64,000 nt of DNA from an uncultured Robinsoniella sp. (lineage in GTDB: Bacteria; Bacillota; Clostridia; Lachnospirales; Lachnospiraceae): positions 10,874-74,873 of the forward strand of contig UQCR01000020.1 of the NCBI GenBank assembly GCA_900539655.1, in the 5' to 3' direction. The notes below the pieces were generated by a model that was not told the origin of the DNA, made no database searches, and worked only from the letters and a program-made list of their open reading frames with translations. The position numbers and the translations under genes are program-made. Below are positions 1 through 8,378 of the stretch, piece by piece (position 1 is the stretch's first letter; every line of letters begins with the position of its first letter).

Positions 1-217
1 TCTGGAAAGAAGGCTGGCTTCCCACATGATATTCCCCGTTCACTTTTACGTCAACTGCCCCCTCATTCATCTGAGCTACAATACTGTTACCTTCCACCTT
101 CCGCATAGCGATACAACCGGCGAATGCAATTCCGCCAAGAACCAGCGCAATGCACAGATACAATAAGGTAAGGCAGAAAAACGCTTTTTTTAAACCCATC
201 TGCTTTATCCGTTCCAT
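1..217 (-). CDS. Sensor histidine kinase, N-terminal part, cut by the window edge
   Basis: Only the first 72 codons are in the window. The reading frame opens at an ATG at 217, 13 bases inside the 3' end of the response regulator gene, so the two are translationally coupled. The visible part has a short basic start, one hydrophobic membrane segment (about residues 10-38), then the beginning of an extracytoplasmic sensor region. No catalytic domain is visible. The assignment as the partner kinase rests on position directly behind an OmpR-type regulator, the usual order for VanR/VanS-like pairs. The signal it senses cannot be read. Confidence 0.75.
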   Translation of the reverse strand, partial: MERIKQMGLKKAFFCLTLLYLCIALVLGGIAFAGCIAMRKVEGNSIVAQMNEGAVDVKVNGEYHVGSQPSFQ

Positions 218-879
218 TTATAGCCCATCCCCCAAACTGTATCGATATAATTATGAAGGGAATATGCTCCCAGTTTGGAACGAATCTTTCTTACATGCTC
301 CATTATGGTATCGCTGTTCCCCTCTCCTTCCAATCCCCAGACCAGCTCATAGATACGCTCCCGGTCAAACACCTGCCCGGAATTCATGGAAAGAAGCTCT
401 ACAATGGCAAATTCTTTTTTAGACAGGGATACCTCATTCTGGTTAACTGCCACCTCCCGTTTGGAGTAGTCAATGACCAGATCCGTGAAAAACCGGACCG
501 TTGACTGTTCCTGTCTTCTCTGCTCCCTGCGTAAATGGGCAGCAACTCGCGCGCCTAATTCATCCAGGTCAAAGGGCTTTAAAATGTAATCGTCCGCCCC
601 TGCCCGAAACCCCATAATCTTATCCTGGCTCTCAATTCTTGCCGTTAAAAATAAAATAGGGCAGCTGACATGTTCCCGGATACGCTGGCAGACGCTCAAT
701 CCATCCAGCCCCGGCATATTAATATCCAGCAGTATGATATCCGGCTGACAGGAAATCTTCTTGAGCGCCTCTTCCCCGTCATAAGCGGTATAAACCAGAT
801 ATCCCCCAGGTTCAAAGTAATTCTTCATCATGGTTACAATCCCTTTTTCATCATCTACAATTAAAATTCTATTATTGAT
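205..879 (-). CDS. OmpR/VanR-type response regulator with apparent ATC start
   Basis: Receiver domain plus winged-helix DNA-binding domain, 224 residues, a DNA-binding transcription factor controlled by the kinase encoded next to it. The acidic pair sits at about residues 9-10, the phospho-acceptor Asp near residue 52 (LLDINMP), and the conserved Lys in the LKPFD motif. The C-terminal half has the usual OmpR fold ending in GYKWNG. The first in-frame ATG would delete beta-strand 1 and the acidic pair, so the true start must be upstream. A full AAGGAGG site at 887-893 lies 7 bases before an ATC codon (877-879) that opens the expected I-N-N-R-I-L-I-V-D-D start. Either this gene uses a rare ATC start or the base is a mutation or sequencing error from ATG. 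Confidence 0.88.
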   Translation of the reverse strand: MNNRILIVDDEKGIVTMMKNYFEPGGYLVYTAYDGEEALKKISCQPDIILLDINMPGLDGLSVCQRIREHVSCPILFLTARIESQDKIMGFRAGADDYILKPFDLDELGARVAAHLRREQRRQEQSTVRFFTDLVIDYSKREVAVNQNEVSLSKKEFAIVELLSMNSGQVFDRERIYELVWGLEGEGNSDTIMEHVRKIRSKLGAYSLHNYIDTVWGMGYKWNG

Positions 880-886
880 GGAAATC

Positions 887-893
887 CCTCCTT
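887..893 (-). promoter_or_regulatory. Ribosome binding site that fixes the ATC start of the response regulator
   Basis: On the minus strand this reads AAGGAGG and is followed by a 7-base spacer and ATC. It is the only strong site near the gene, and no ATG, GTG or TTG occurs at a suitable distance in the right frame. Confidence 0.7.
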
Positions 894-1106
894 ATCATCT
901 GATCTGTAATTTTGAAATATTCCTAATTGTATCCTCTAAATCTCAAGATTTTCTCAAATACGGCTGGCTTCGCTGAATATTTACCAGACTGTTTCATTAC
1001 TGTTTCATTTTAATCACATAATTAAGTATACGCCAAGTTCAGAACATACTCAATCCCACATATTTCCACTGCAAAATAGCTGGTAAACATTTGAGGGAAA
1101 ACAAAA

Positions 1107-1132
1107 GAAGGAACCTTTAACTGGTCCCTTCC
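1107..1132 (-). terminator. Terminator behind the Cys-rich membrane protein gene
   Basis: A 9-10 bp stem (GGAAGGGACC pairing with GGTTCCTTC, allowing G-U) is followed on the minus strand by TTTTGTTTT. It sits just after the stop of the gene ending at 1146. The rest of the 880-1106 gap holds no gene I can support. Confidence 0.65.
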
Positions 1133-1145
1133 ATTTTCCAATGAA

Positions 1146-1499
1146 TTACGGTCTATTCTGTTCCTCTTCCTGATGCCCAGGATATTCCACCGGGCAATAC
1201 GGTTTACATTCCTTGCCGTCTCTGTCCACCCGGACACCCGGGCAGAGTTTACATTTTGGCAGGTTCGGGCAATTAAAGTCCATACACTTAGGCGTACATT
1301 TTCTTGGACACACGGAACAGTTTGGCCTGCATGGTTCCGGTTTGTTCTGATTTGTTGCTTCCGGTTCCAACGCCGCCTGTTCTTTTACCCGTATCGTCTT
1401 ATTTCTGTCCGCTCTGATCCGTTTGATACGGATAAAGCTTATAACCGCAAATAGTATCACTATAATCAAAATAACAAATATAATATCAATAGTAAGCAT
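1146..1499 (-). CDS. Small Cys-rich single-pass membrane protein, function unknown
   Basis: 117 residues. Residues 1-25 form one strongly hydrophobic membrane segment followed by a basic stop-transfer stretch (IRIKRIRADR), then a Glu/Pro linker and a tail with ten cysteines in closely spaced Cx2-5C arrangements between about residues 57 and 103, many flanked by Pro or Lys. The tail ends in an acidic, charged stretch. I do not recognise the family. The Cys spacing suggests metal binding or an Fe-S or zinc site on the cytoplasmic face, which is inference. A purine-rich AGAGG site precedes the ATG and a terminator follows, so it is probably a single-gene unit. Confidence 0.65.
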   Translation of the reverse strand: MLTIDIIFVILIIVILFAVISFIRIKRIRADRNKTIRVKEQAALEPEATNQNKPEPCRPNCSVCPRKCTPKCMDFNCPNLPKCKLCPGVRVDRDGKECKPYCPVEYPGHQEEEQNRP

Positions 1500-1659
1500 G
1501 GCATATACCTCTCTGGTTTCTTACTATATGTTATTCCGGGTACCATTTTCGGTGACGATAGCCCTTGTCAAAATTCTATCTGAATCTCCTTTTTCTGACA
1601 GATATCATTTGTTCGTAAAGAACAGAGAAGGGACAGCGCCTGATACTGCCATATAATAA

Positions 1660-1706
1660 AATCCCGGAGAATTGCCAATTATCGGCAATTCTCCGGGATT
1701 CTTTTT
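1660..1706. terminator. Bidirectional hairpin terminator next to guaB
   Basis: A perfect 17 bp stem (1660-1676 with 1684-1700) and a 7-base loop. T-rich tracts flank both sides: CTTTTTATTT on the plus strand and TTTTATT on the minus strand. It lies directly behind the guaB stop codon. Confidence 0.85.
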
Positions 1707-3213
1707 ATTTAACAGGCGTGATATTATTATCTTTCAATACTACGTCATGTGCTCCGCCTTCTACGATACTTACGGATGATACCAGTGTCAGTCTTGCACT
1801 GCTCTGGAACTCCGGTATGCTTAAGGCTCCGCAGTTGCACATGGTTGAACGTACCTTACTGAGGGTAATGCTCAGGTTGTCATGAAGGCTTCCTGCATAC
1901 GGTACATAGGAATCAACACCTTCTTCAAAAGAAAGCTTGGATGCTCCGCCCATGTCGTATCTCTGCCAGTTTCTGGCTCTTGCGGATCCTTCGCCCCAGT
2001 ACTCTTTCATATAATTTCCATTTACCATTACTTTATTTGTCGGGCTTTCATCAAATCTGGAGAAGTATCTGCCCAGCATACAGAAATCTGCGCCCATAGC
2101 AAGTGCCAGGGTGATATGGTAATCATGTACAATTCCACCGTCAGAACAGATTGGTACATAGATTCCTGTTTCTTCAAAATATTCGTCTCTTGCTTTCGCT
2201 ACTTCGATAACAGCAGTTGCCTGTCCACGTCCAATTCCTTTTGTCTCACGGGTAATACAGATTGATCCTCCGCCGATACCGATTTTAACAAAGTCAGCAC
2301 CTGCTTCAGCCAGGAAACGGAATCCTTCACGGTCAACTACATTTCCGGCACCGACTTTTACGGTGTCTCCGTAGTTTTTACGGATAAATTCAATGGTCAC
2401 TTTCTGCCATTCGGAAAATCCTTCTGAGGAGTCAATGCAAAGGATATCTGCGCCTGCTTCTACTAATGCAGGGACACGTTCTGCATAATCTTTTGTATTG
2501 ATACCTGCACCTACGATATAGCGTTTGGAAGTATCAAGAAGTTCTAATGGGTTTTCTTTATGGGAATCATAATCTTTACGAAATACAAAAGCTACCAGTC
2601 TCTGGTTGTTATCCAGAATTGGAAGAGCATTTAATTTGTGATCCCAGATCACATTATTTGCCTCTTTCAGGCTGATACCTTCTTTTGCATAGATTACATT
2701 TTCAATCGGGGTCATAAATTCAGAAATCCTGGTTGCAGGATCCATACGGCTGACACGGTAATCTCTGCTGGTAACAATACCAACCAGCTTGCCGTTAGCG
2801 GTTCCGTCATCGGTCACTGCTACGGTTGCATGTCCGGTGTTGGCTTTCAGTGCCAGAATATCTGAAAGGGTCTGATCCGGTCTTACATTGGAATCACTGG
2901 ATACAAAACCTGCTTTATAATTTTTTACCTTGGTTACCATCTCTGCCTGCTGTTCAACTGTCTGGGAACCATATATAAAGGAAATACCACCTTCTTTGGC
3001 TAATGCAATTGCCATGTTATCATCGGAAACCGACTGCATGATCGCAGATACAAGCGGAATATTCATAGATATTGCCGGTTCCTCACCCTTCCTGAATTTC
3101 GTTATCGGGGTACGTAAGGATGCATTTGCCGGGATACACTGAGCTGAAGAATATCCTGGTACTAATAAATACTCGCTAAAAGTGTGGGATGGTTCGTTGT
3201 AATAGAATGCCAT
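1705..3213 (-). CDS. guaB: IMP dehydrogenase
   Basis: Oxidises IMP to XMP with NAD+, the first committed step of GMP synthesis, in the cytoplasm. The 502-residue product has the usual IMPDH layout: a TIM barrel interrupted by two CBS domains (about residues 100-225), IMP-loop catalytic Cys319 in GGGSICITRE, and the SDGGI phosphate-binding motif. The sequence around the catalytic Cys (ICITRETKGIGRGQ) differs from the commoner SICTTR form, so it belongs to a divergent subgroup. A GGAGA ribosome site precedes the ATG. It is flanked by a strong terminator, and a guanine deaminase gene lies two genes upstream, which makes a loose purine neighbourhood. Confidence 0.96.
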   Translation of the reverse strand: MAFYYNEPSHTFSEYLLVPGYSSAQCIPANASLRTPITKFRKGEEPAISMNIPLVSAIMQSVSDDNMAIALAKEGGISFIYGSQTVEQQAEMVTKVKNYKAGFVSSDSNVRPDQTLSDILALKANTGHATVAVTDDGTANGKLVGIVTSRDYRVSRMDPATRISEFMTPIENVIYAKEGISLKEANNVIWDHKLNALPILDNNQRLVAFVFRKDYDSHKENPLELLDTSKRYIVGAGINTKDYAERVPALVEAGADILCIDSSEGFSEWQKVTIEFIRKNYGDTVKVGAGNVVDREGFRFLAEAGADFVKIGIGGGSICITRETKGIGRGQATAVIEVAKARDEYFEETGIYVPICSDGGIVHDYHITLALAMGADFCMLGRYFSRFDESPTNKVMVNGNYMKEYWGEGSARARNWQRYDMGGASKLSFEEGVDSYVPYAGSLHDNLSITLSKVRSTMCNCGALSIPEFQSSARLTLVSSVSIVEGGAHDVVLKDNNITPVK

Positions 3214-3337
3214 TTTATCTTCTCCTTCATCTGATTTTATGTTATATCATAAGACTTTTTACGGATAAATACAAGGGTTTTTACTCTCAAAATTGATTTT
3301 TCGGCAAATGTCGCAAAATTATTCCCACTTTTGGCTG

Positions 3338-4933
3338 TTACATGTTCATAACTAATATATCCCCAGTCAGTATCTTTGTATTTCCTCCGGGTATTAAAAT
3401 TTCTGAATTCCGTTTGATCATCACAATCAGGGAATCCTTTGGCAGGCTGATCCGGTTTAACGGCTGATCTGCCCATTTATGCCCGCTGGTAACCGGAACT
3501 TCCACCAAAGGTATATCGGAGCTGCTTCTGGATGCAATTCTGTTGGAAATCAGAATATCGCCTTCACAAATAACCGTATTACCTTTTGGGATAATCGTAT
3601 CTTCTTCTCTTTTAATCATTACGATCAGGGATTCCGAGGGCAGGCATACATCATTAATCCTCTTATCTTTCCAGGGACTGTGTTCGTCAATAACGGTTTC
3701 GATTAACACCATATCCGTATCATCCTGATAATCATTGAAAGTCTTCATTACGTTTTCTTCATCGTATACCAGATTTAATTTTTTTGCCAGGTATGGAAGG
3801 AAACTTCCCTGGAAGGTCACGGATAAAAGTGCAATACAAAATACGATATGAAAAATATCATTTTGCGGATCTGCATGATTTGTTACAGTCATAATTGCAA
3901 ATACAATGGATGCCGCTCCCCGAAGGCCTGCCCAGGAGGTAAATACAATCTCTCGAAAGGACCTGCCAAATGGCTTCATTATGAAGTATACAGCAGCGGG
4001 ACGTGCAACAAAACTCATAAAAGCCGCTATGATCAGGGCTGTTAACAGGATTCCCGGAATCTGGGATGGAAATGCCAGAAGCCCCAGGAGGAAAAACAGA
4101 AGAATCTGCATCAGTCCCGACAGACTGTCAAAGAACTGAATCAATTCCACCTTTTGCACCATTTTACTGTTTCCCATAATAATCCCTGCCACATACACGC
4201 TGAGATATCCGTTCCCCCCAATAAATGACGGCAGTGTATAAGCAGTTAATGCAACCGCCACAACAAAAATAGTACGCATACCGGTTGAGTCAAACTTCAC
4301 TCTCTGCAGGATCCGTACTGCTATAAAAGATATTAATACGCCTGCAAGAAGCCCAAACATCAATTGCTTGAAAAAAATAGAAACCACCGGAACTGAAGAA
4401 CCTCCGGACATAAACGATAAAATAATCAGAGTCATGGTATAGGCTACCGGGTCATTGCTGCCACTTTCTATTTCCAGAACGGAAGCAAGGCCATTTTTCA
4501 GATTTAACTTTTTAGAACGCAGAATAGAAAAAACAGATGCCGCATCCGTAGACCCCACTACAGAACCTATCAGCATACCTTCCAGCATGGTCATGCCAAG
4601 TACGTAATGGCAGAACAGACCTGTAATGCCGGCAGTTATCAAAACACCGAAGACAGAAAGCAGGATTCCCTGTATACTGGATGCTTTTGCTGCCGCCCAG
4701 TTCGTCTCGAAGCCTCCGGAAAACATGATAAAAATCAATGCAGTAGAGCATATGGACTCCGCCATACCGAAATTATCAAAGGGTATTTTAATAAAGCCAT
4801 CCGACCCAAAGCACATCCCCAGAACCATAAAAAGCAAAAGGCTCGGAACCCCCAGACGACCGGATATCTTCCCCAAAAAAACACATAGCAGCAAAACTGC
4901 ACTGCAAACAGCTAAAATATACAGCAACCACAT
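3338..4933 (-). CDS. Potassium/proton antiporter, CPA1 family with TrkA-C domains
   Basis: An integral membrane antiporter exchanging monovalent cations for protons, closest in layout to NhaP2/CvrA. About 12 membrane segments occupy residues 1-385, with the family's SGRLGVPSLLLFMVLGM start and a conserved Asp pair region (ESGSNDPVAY). The cytoplasmic tail holds two TrkA-C-like segments with the repeated pattern LPxxSLIVMIKR, probably sensing nucleotide or ion. The open frame extends upstream to 4972, but membrane-family alignment favours the ATG at 4933. A TTG at 4927 has better spacing from GAGAGG and could be the true start. The gene stands alone, 124 bases before guaB. Confidence 0.88.
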   Translation of the reverse strand: MWLLYILAVCSAVLLLCVFLGKISGRLGVPSLLLFMVLGMCFGSDGFIKIPFDNFGMAESICSTALIFIMFSGGFETNWAAAKASSIQGILLSVFGVLITAGITGLFCHYVLGMTMLEGMLIGSVVGSTDAASVFSILRSKKLNLKNGLASVLEIESGSNDPVAYTMTLIILSFMSGGSSVPVVSIFFKQLMFGLLAGVLISFIAVRILQRVKFDSTGMRTIFVVAVALTAYTLPSFIGGNGYLSVYVAGIIMGNSKMVQKVELIQFFDSLSGLMQILLFFLLGLLAFPSQIPGILLTALIIAAFMSFVARPAAVYFIMKPFGRSFREIVFTSWAGLRGAASIVFAIMTVTNHADPQNDIFHIVFCIALLSVTFQGSFLPYLAKKLNLVYDEENVMKTFNDYQDDTDMVLIETVIDEHSPWKDKRINDVCLPSESLIVMIKREEDTIIPKGNTVICEGDILISNRIASRSSSDIPLVEVPVTSGHKWADQPLNRISLPKDSLIVMIKRNSEILIPGGNTKILTGDILVMNM

Positions 4934-5007
4934 CACCTCTCTTAAATATATTCGTAATATTATGTAAACCATTTTTTTATAATATCACAGGAAATCCTCT
5001 GAGTAAA

Positions 5008-5059
5008 GAAAAATATGCAAAAATAATGGGATTTATCCATTAATTCTGCATATTTTTTC
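5008..5059. terminator. Hairpin terminator between guanine deaminase and antiporter genes
   Basis: GAAAAATATGCA (5008-5019) pairs with TGCATATTTTTTC (5047-5059), with a further ATGG/CCAT pairing inside. The A- and T-rich stem ends allow use in both directions. It lies downstream of the gene ending at 5175. Confidence 0.6.
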
Positions 5060-5174
5060 ATTTCGTTATTATAATAGGAAGGATTACCTCTCTTATTTTA
5101 CATCATCTTTTACAAACTCAATATCGATATTCCCATTGTTATTAGAAACCTGCAAAGTTTTAGCGCGATTTCTT

Positions 5175-6452
5175 TTACAGGATTTCCCCTTCAACTATTT
5201 TTTCAAAAATATGGCTGCTGTCTCCCAGGTAAATTACCCGTTCCAGCCTTTGGGAAAGTCCAAGTGTCTGGGGATGCCAGATTGATTCGTCATCAATAAC
5301 CAGGGCATCAAACGCAAAGCCTGCTTCAAAGCTTCCAACCTTTCCAAAAAATCCACCGCCTCCCTTAGTTGCCAGATAAAATACTTCTCTTAACGTAAGG
5401 GGAGACGCAGACTGGTCCACCAGTCTCCAATAGAGTTTTGAAACCTGTATGGCATCTGACATGGCACGGAACATGGACATTGAGCTTCCTCCAGCAAGGT
5501 CGCTTCCCAGTCCCACATGAAGCCCCTCATCCAGATACTTTCTGACTGGGGCGATACCAGAAGACAGATTCATATTAGACTGAGGGCAATGAGCCACATA
5601 TACTCCGTTTTTCCTGATCAGCGCAATCTCCTCCTCTTCGGATGAAACGCAATGTGCCATCACAGTCTTATACCCATCCCCAAACAGACCGGCTTGTTCA
5701 TAAGCCTCTCCATAAAATCCTGCAGACGGACACAGTTCCTTTACCCAGGCAATCTCCCCTTCATTTTCCGATAAATGAGACTGAACCGGCAGGTGATGCG
5801 ATTTCTGGATCTCTCCCAGCCTCCTCATCAGGCTGTCCGAACAGCTGGGTATGAACCGGGGAGTCAAAATGGGGGTTGTATATTCATAGCGCCCTTCCAT
5901 CTCCTTTAGCCAGCGCAACGTCTCTTCCCGGGATTCCTCTGAGGTTTCACACAGGTATTCGGGTGCATTTCTGTCCATATTTACTTTTCCCACCATAGTC
6001 CTAAGCTTGGTCTTCTCCAAAAGGTCCATCAAGATCCTCGTTGCATCCCTGTGGATCGTGGAAAATATACAGGCTCTGGTCGTGGGGCTTTTTTGCAATT
6101 CTTCTGTGAACATGCCGTATGCTTTTTTGGCATACTCTTTATCGGCATACCTGGCTTCTTCCGGAAAAGTATAGGTATTCAGCCAGTCCAAAAGTTCCAG
6201 ATCCATTCCAAATCCCCGCAGCCCATACTGGGGTGCATGCATATGCAGATCCACAAGCCCCGGAATCACAAGCCGGTCACCGTAATCCTTCACCTGAATC
6301 CCCCTAAATCTCTCCGGAAGATTTTCATATGCTCCCTGGGAGATCCCATTCTCGCAGACAACGTATCCGTTTTCTATTATAACCAGCTGATCCAGTGAGG
6401 TACTATATATAATATTTCCTTTTACAGCATAACAATTTTTATTCATATTCAT
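5175..6452 (-). CDS. guaD: Guanine deaminase
   Basis: Zinc amidohydrolase converting guanine to xanthine and ammonia, part of purine salvage and breakdown. The 425-residue product has the amidohydrolase metal motif PGLVDLHMHAPQY (His70, His72), a further HLSEN motif near residue 226, a conserved AHC, and SDLAGG near residue 315 carrying the catalytic Asp. Length and motifs fit the GuaD subgroup rather than chlorohydrolase or cytosine deaminase. An AAGGAG site lies 5 bases before the ATG. It is monocistronic between a long promoter gap and a terminator. Confidence 0.92.
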   Translation of the reverse strand: MNMNKNCYAVKGNIIYSTSLDQLVIIENGYVVCENGISQGAYENLPERFRGIQVKDYGDRLVIPGLVDLHMHAPQYGLRGFGMDLELLDWLNTYTFPEEARYADKEYAKKAYGMFTEELQKSPTTRACIFSTIHRDATRILMDLLEKTKLRTMVGKVNMDRNAPEYLCETSEESREETLRWLKEMEGRYEYTTPILTPRFIPSCSDSLMRRLGEIQKSHHLPVQSHLSENEGEIAWVKELCPSAGFYGEAYEQAGLFGDGYKTVMAHCVSSEEEEIALIRKNGVYVAHCPQSNMNLSSGIAPVRKYLDEGLHVGLGSDLAGGSSMSMFRAMSDAIQVSKLYWRLVDQSASPLTLREVFYLATKGGGGFFGKVGSFEAGFAFDALVIDDESIWHPQTLGLSQRLERVIYLGDSSHIFEKIVEGEIL

Positions 6453-6679
6453 GCTTTCTCCTTTTCTCCCTGCAATTATTCTTCACTTCCTGCCCACCTT
6501 TTTGTGGGAAAGACTATATCTTAAGCCTTACTTTATCACAAAATTATTTCCTTTGCAAAAAAGTATTTTTTTCATTTTAAATTTCTTCCATTTAATGTAT
6601 AATGTCTTTATACTAATCTGAAACAAGTTTTTCATACAAGCACTGGTTTACAACGTATCTGGCGAAAAGAGGTGTACCG

Positions 6680-8356
6680 ATGACTGAGAACGAGCAAATA
6701 TTTCACGATTTTACAATTGATCCCTATTTATTTTATGAGGCAATAGAAAACAGTACGGATGACTATATCTATATAGTTGATATGATTCGGGATATCTCCC
6801 TTATCTCACAAAATATGCTGCATGATTTTGACCTTCCCGGCAGGAAGGTACATGGTCTTGTTCCTCTATGGGGTGAACTGGTACACGAAAAAGACAGACA
6901 GCGGTATTTCGATTCTATTGAAAAAATGCTGAGTGGAGAAACGGATGAACACAATGTTGAATATCAGATCCGAAACCGCAAAAACGAGTATATGTGGGTT
7001 GTGTGCCGTGGGCTGCTGAAAAGAGATTCTAACGGAAATCCGGTATTTTTTGCCGGTGTTGTAACGAATCTTGGCAGTAAAGGCAAAATGGATTATATCA
7101 CCGGACTGTTCGCTCAGAAAGAATGCGAAAAACTGATAACCAGATTAATTGAAAGCGAAAGCAATCCAGGGGGCATTCTCCTTCTGGGACTGGACGACTT
7201 CTCCAGAATCAACGCTTTGAACGATCATATATTTGGTAATACAGTACTTCGCCAGTTTGCCCAGACTATCCTGCAGTTTCTTCCTCCCAATGCAGATCTG
7301 TTTCGTTTTGACGGGGATGAATTTGCGATTGTATATAAAAATGCTTCCGGTCAGGAACTTTACGGGCTTTATCAAAAAATACATGCCTATGCCAACCGCA
7401 GGCAGATTACAGACGGAATTTCTTACTTCTGCACTGTCTCAGGCGGTATCACCATGATTGGAGATGACGGGGATAATTATCTGGATTTGATTAAATTCGC
7501 AGCGAGTGCATTGGAAGCCTCCAAGCAGAATGGGAAAAACACCTGTACATTTTTTTCTCCGGGTTTAATTAAGTCTAAACTCCGTACCATGGAAATTACC
7601 AACCAGCTGCAGCTGAGCATTATGAATCATATGGAGCATTTCCATATGGTATACCAGCCTTTAATCAGCAATGATACCCTGGAAGTAGGCGGAGCCGAGG
7701 CTTTGCTTCGCTGGACCAGCGAGGTCTATGGCCCGGTAAGTCCCATAGAATTCATCCCTGTGCTGGAATCCAGCGGCCTTATCGTACCCGTTGGCAAATG
7801 GGTTTTAGAACAGGCAGTTAAAACCTGCCGCAAATGGATCTCCTTTGCCCCTGACTTTGTAATGAATATTAATATATCCTATTTACAGATGCTGGATGCC
7901 TCTTTCCTGCAATACATACGAGATCTGCTGGCAAAATATCAGCTGGATCCCCGCCATATCGTCCTGGAACTGACGGAAAGTTATTTTGTCACCGATATGG
8001 AAGCCCTTAAAAATACCTTTTCCCAATTAAGAAAAGAACAGATCAAGATTGCCATGGATGACTTTGGGACAGGGTATTCTTCACTTGGAATGCTGGCACA
8101 GTCTCCGGCAGATATTGTAAAAATAGACCGGATCTTTATATCAGCAATAAACCGGGAAGTATTTAACTATTCTTTTATCAATGCCGTCATACAGCTCTGC
8201 CACAGCGTTGATATAAAGGTATGTGTAGAAGGCGTCGAATACCCGGAGGAGCTGGAAACAATACGTTCTATTCATCCGGACAGTATTCAGGGATTTTACT
8301 TTTCAAAGCCTATAAGTGCAACAGAATTTCAGAGCAAATATTGGGGGAACCGCTAG
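6680..8356 (+). CDS. PAS-GGDEF-EAL cyclic-di-GMP protein
   Basis: 558 residues with no membrane segments. A PAS/PAC sensor domain (about 20-135, ending in a WxVxRG-like PAC stretch) is followed by a GGDEF domain (about 150-290) and an EAL phosphodiesterase domain (about 305-550). The cyclase signature reads DGDEF near residue 211, so the first Gly is Asp but the essential acidic residues remain. The EAL side is canonical: EALLRW near 338, the DDFGTGYSSL loop near 459 and EGVE near 515. Net c-di-GMP hydrolysis is likely, with the GGDEF domain either active or regulatory. The gene is monocistronic; its stop codon lies inside the following terminator. Confidence 0.93.
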   Translation: MTENEQIFHDFTIDPYLFYEAIENSTDDYIYIVDMIRDISLISQNMLHDFDLPGRKVHGLVPLWGELVHEKDRQRYFDSIEKMLSGETDEHNVEYQIRNRKNEYMWVVCRGLLKRDSNGNPVFFAGVVTNLGSKGKMDYITGLFAQKECEKLITRLIESESNPGGILLLGLDDFSRINALNDHIFGNTVLRQFAQTILQFLPPNADLFRFDGDEFAIVYKNASGQELYGLYQKIHAYANRRQITDGISYFCTVSGGITMIGDDGDNYLDLIKFAASALEASKQNGKNTCTFFSPGLIKSKLRTMEITNQLQLSIMNHMEHFHMVYQPLISNDTLEVGGAEALLRWTSEVYGPVSPIEFIPVLESSGLIVPVGKWVLEQAVKTCRKWISFAPDFVMNINISYLQMLDASFLQYIRDLLAKYQLDPRHIVLELTESYFVTDMEALKNTFSQLRKEQIKIAMDDFGTGYSSLGMLAQSPADIVKIDRIFISAINREVFNYSFINAVIQLCHSVDIKVCVEGVEYPEELETIRSIHPDSIQGFYFSKPISATEFQSKYWGNR

Positions 8357-8371
8357 GTTCCCCCAATTTTT
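8341..8371. terminator. Terminator shared by the GGDEF-EAL gene and rarA
   Basis: A perfect 11 bp stem (8341-8351 with 8356-8366), a 4-base loop and a T tract. The final codons and stop of the plus-strand gene are part of the stem. The converging rarA gene ends 8 bases beyond. Confidence 0.88.
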
Positions 8372-8378
8372 CACACAT

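Noticed and set aside
5101..5200. A short minus-strand peptide ending NNGNIDIEFVKDDVK just behind guanine deaminase
   Set aside because: It looks protein-like but overlaps the guaD end in another frame and has only a TTG start without a ribosome site. It may be a gene fragment, but I cannot support it.
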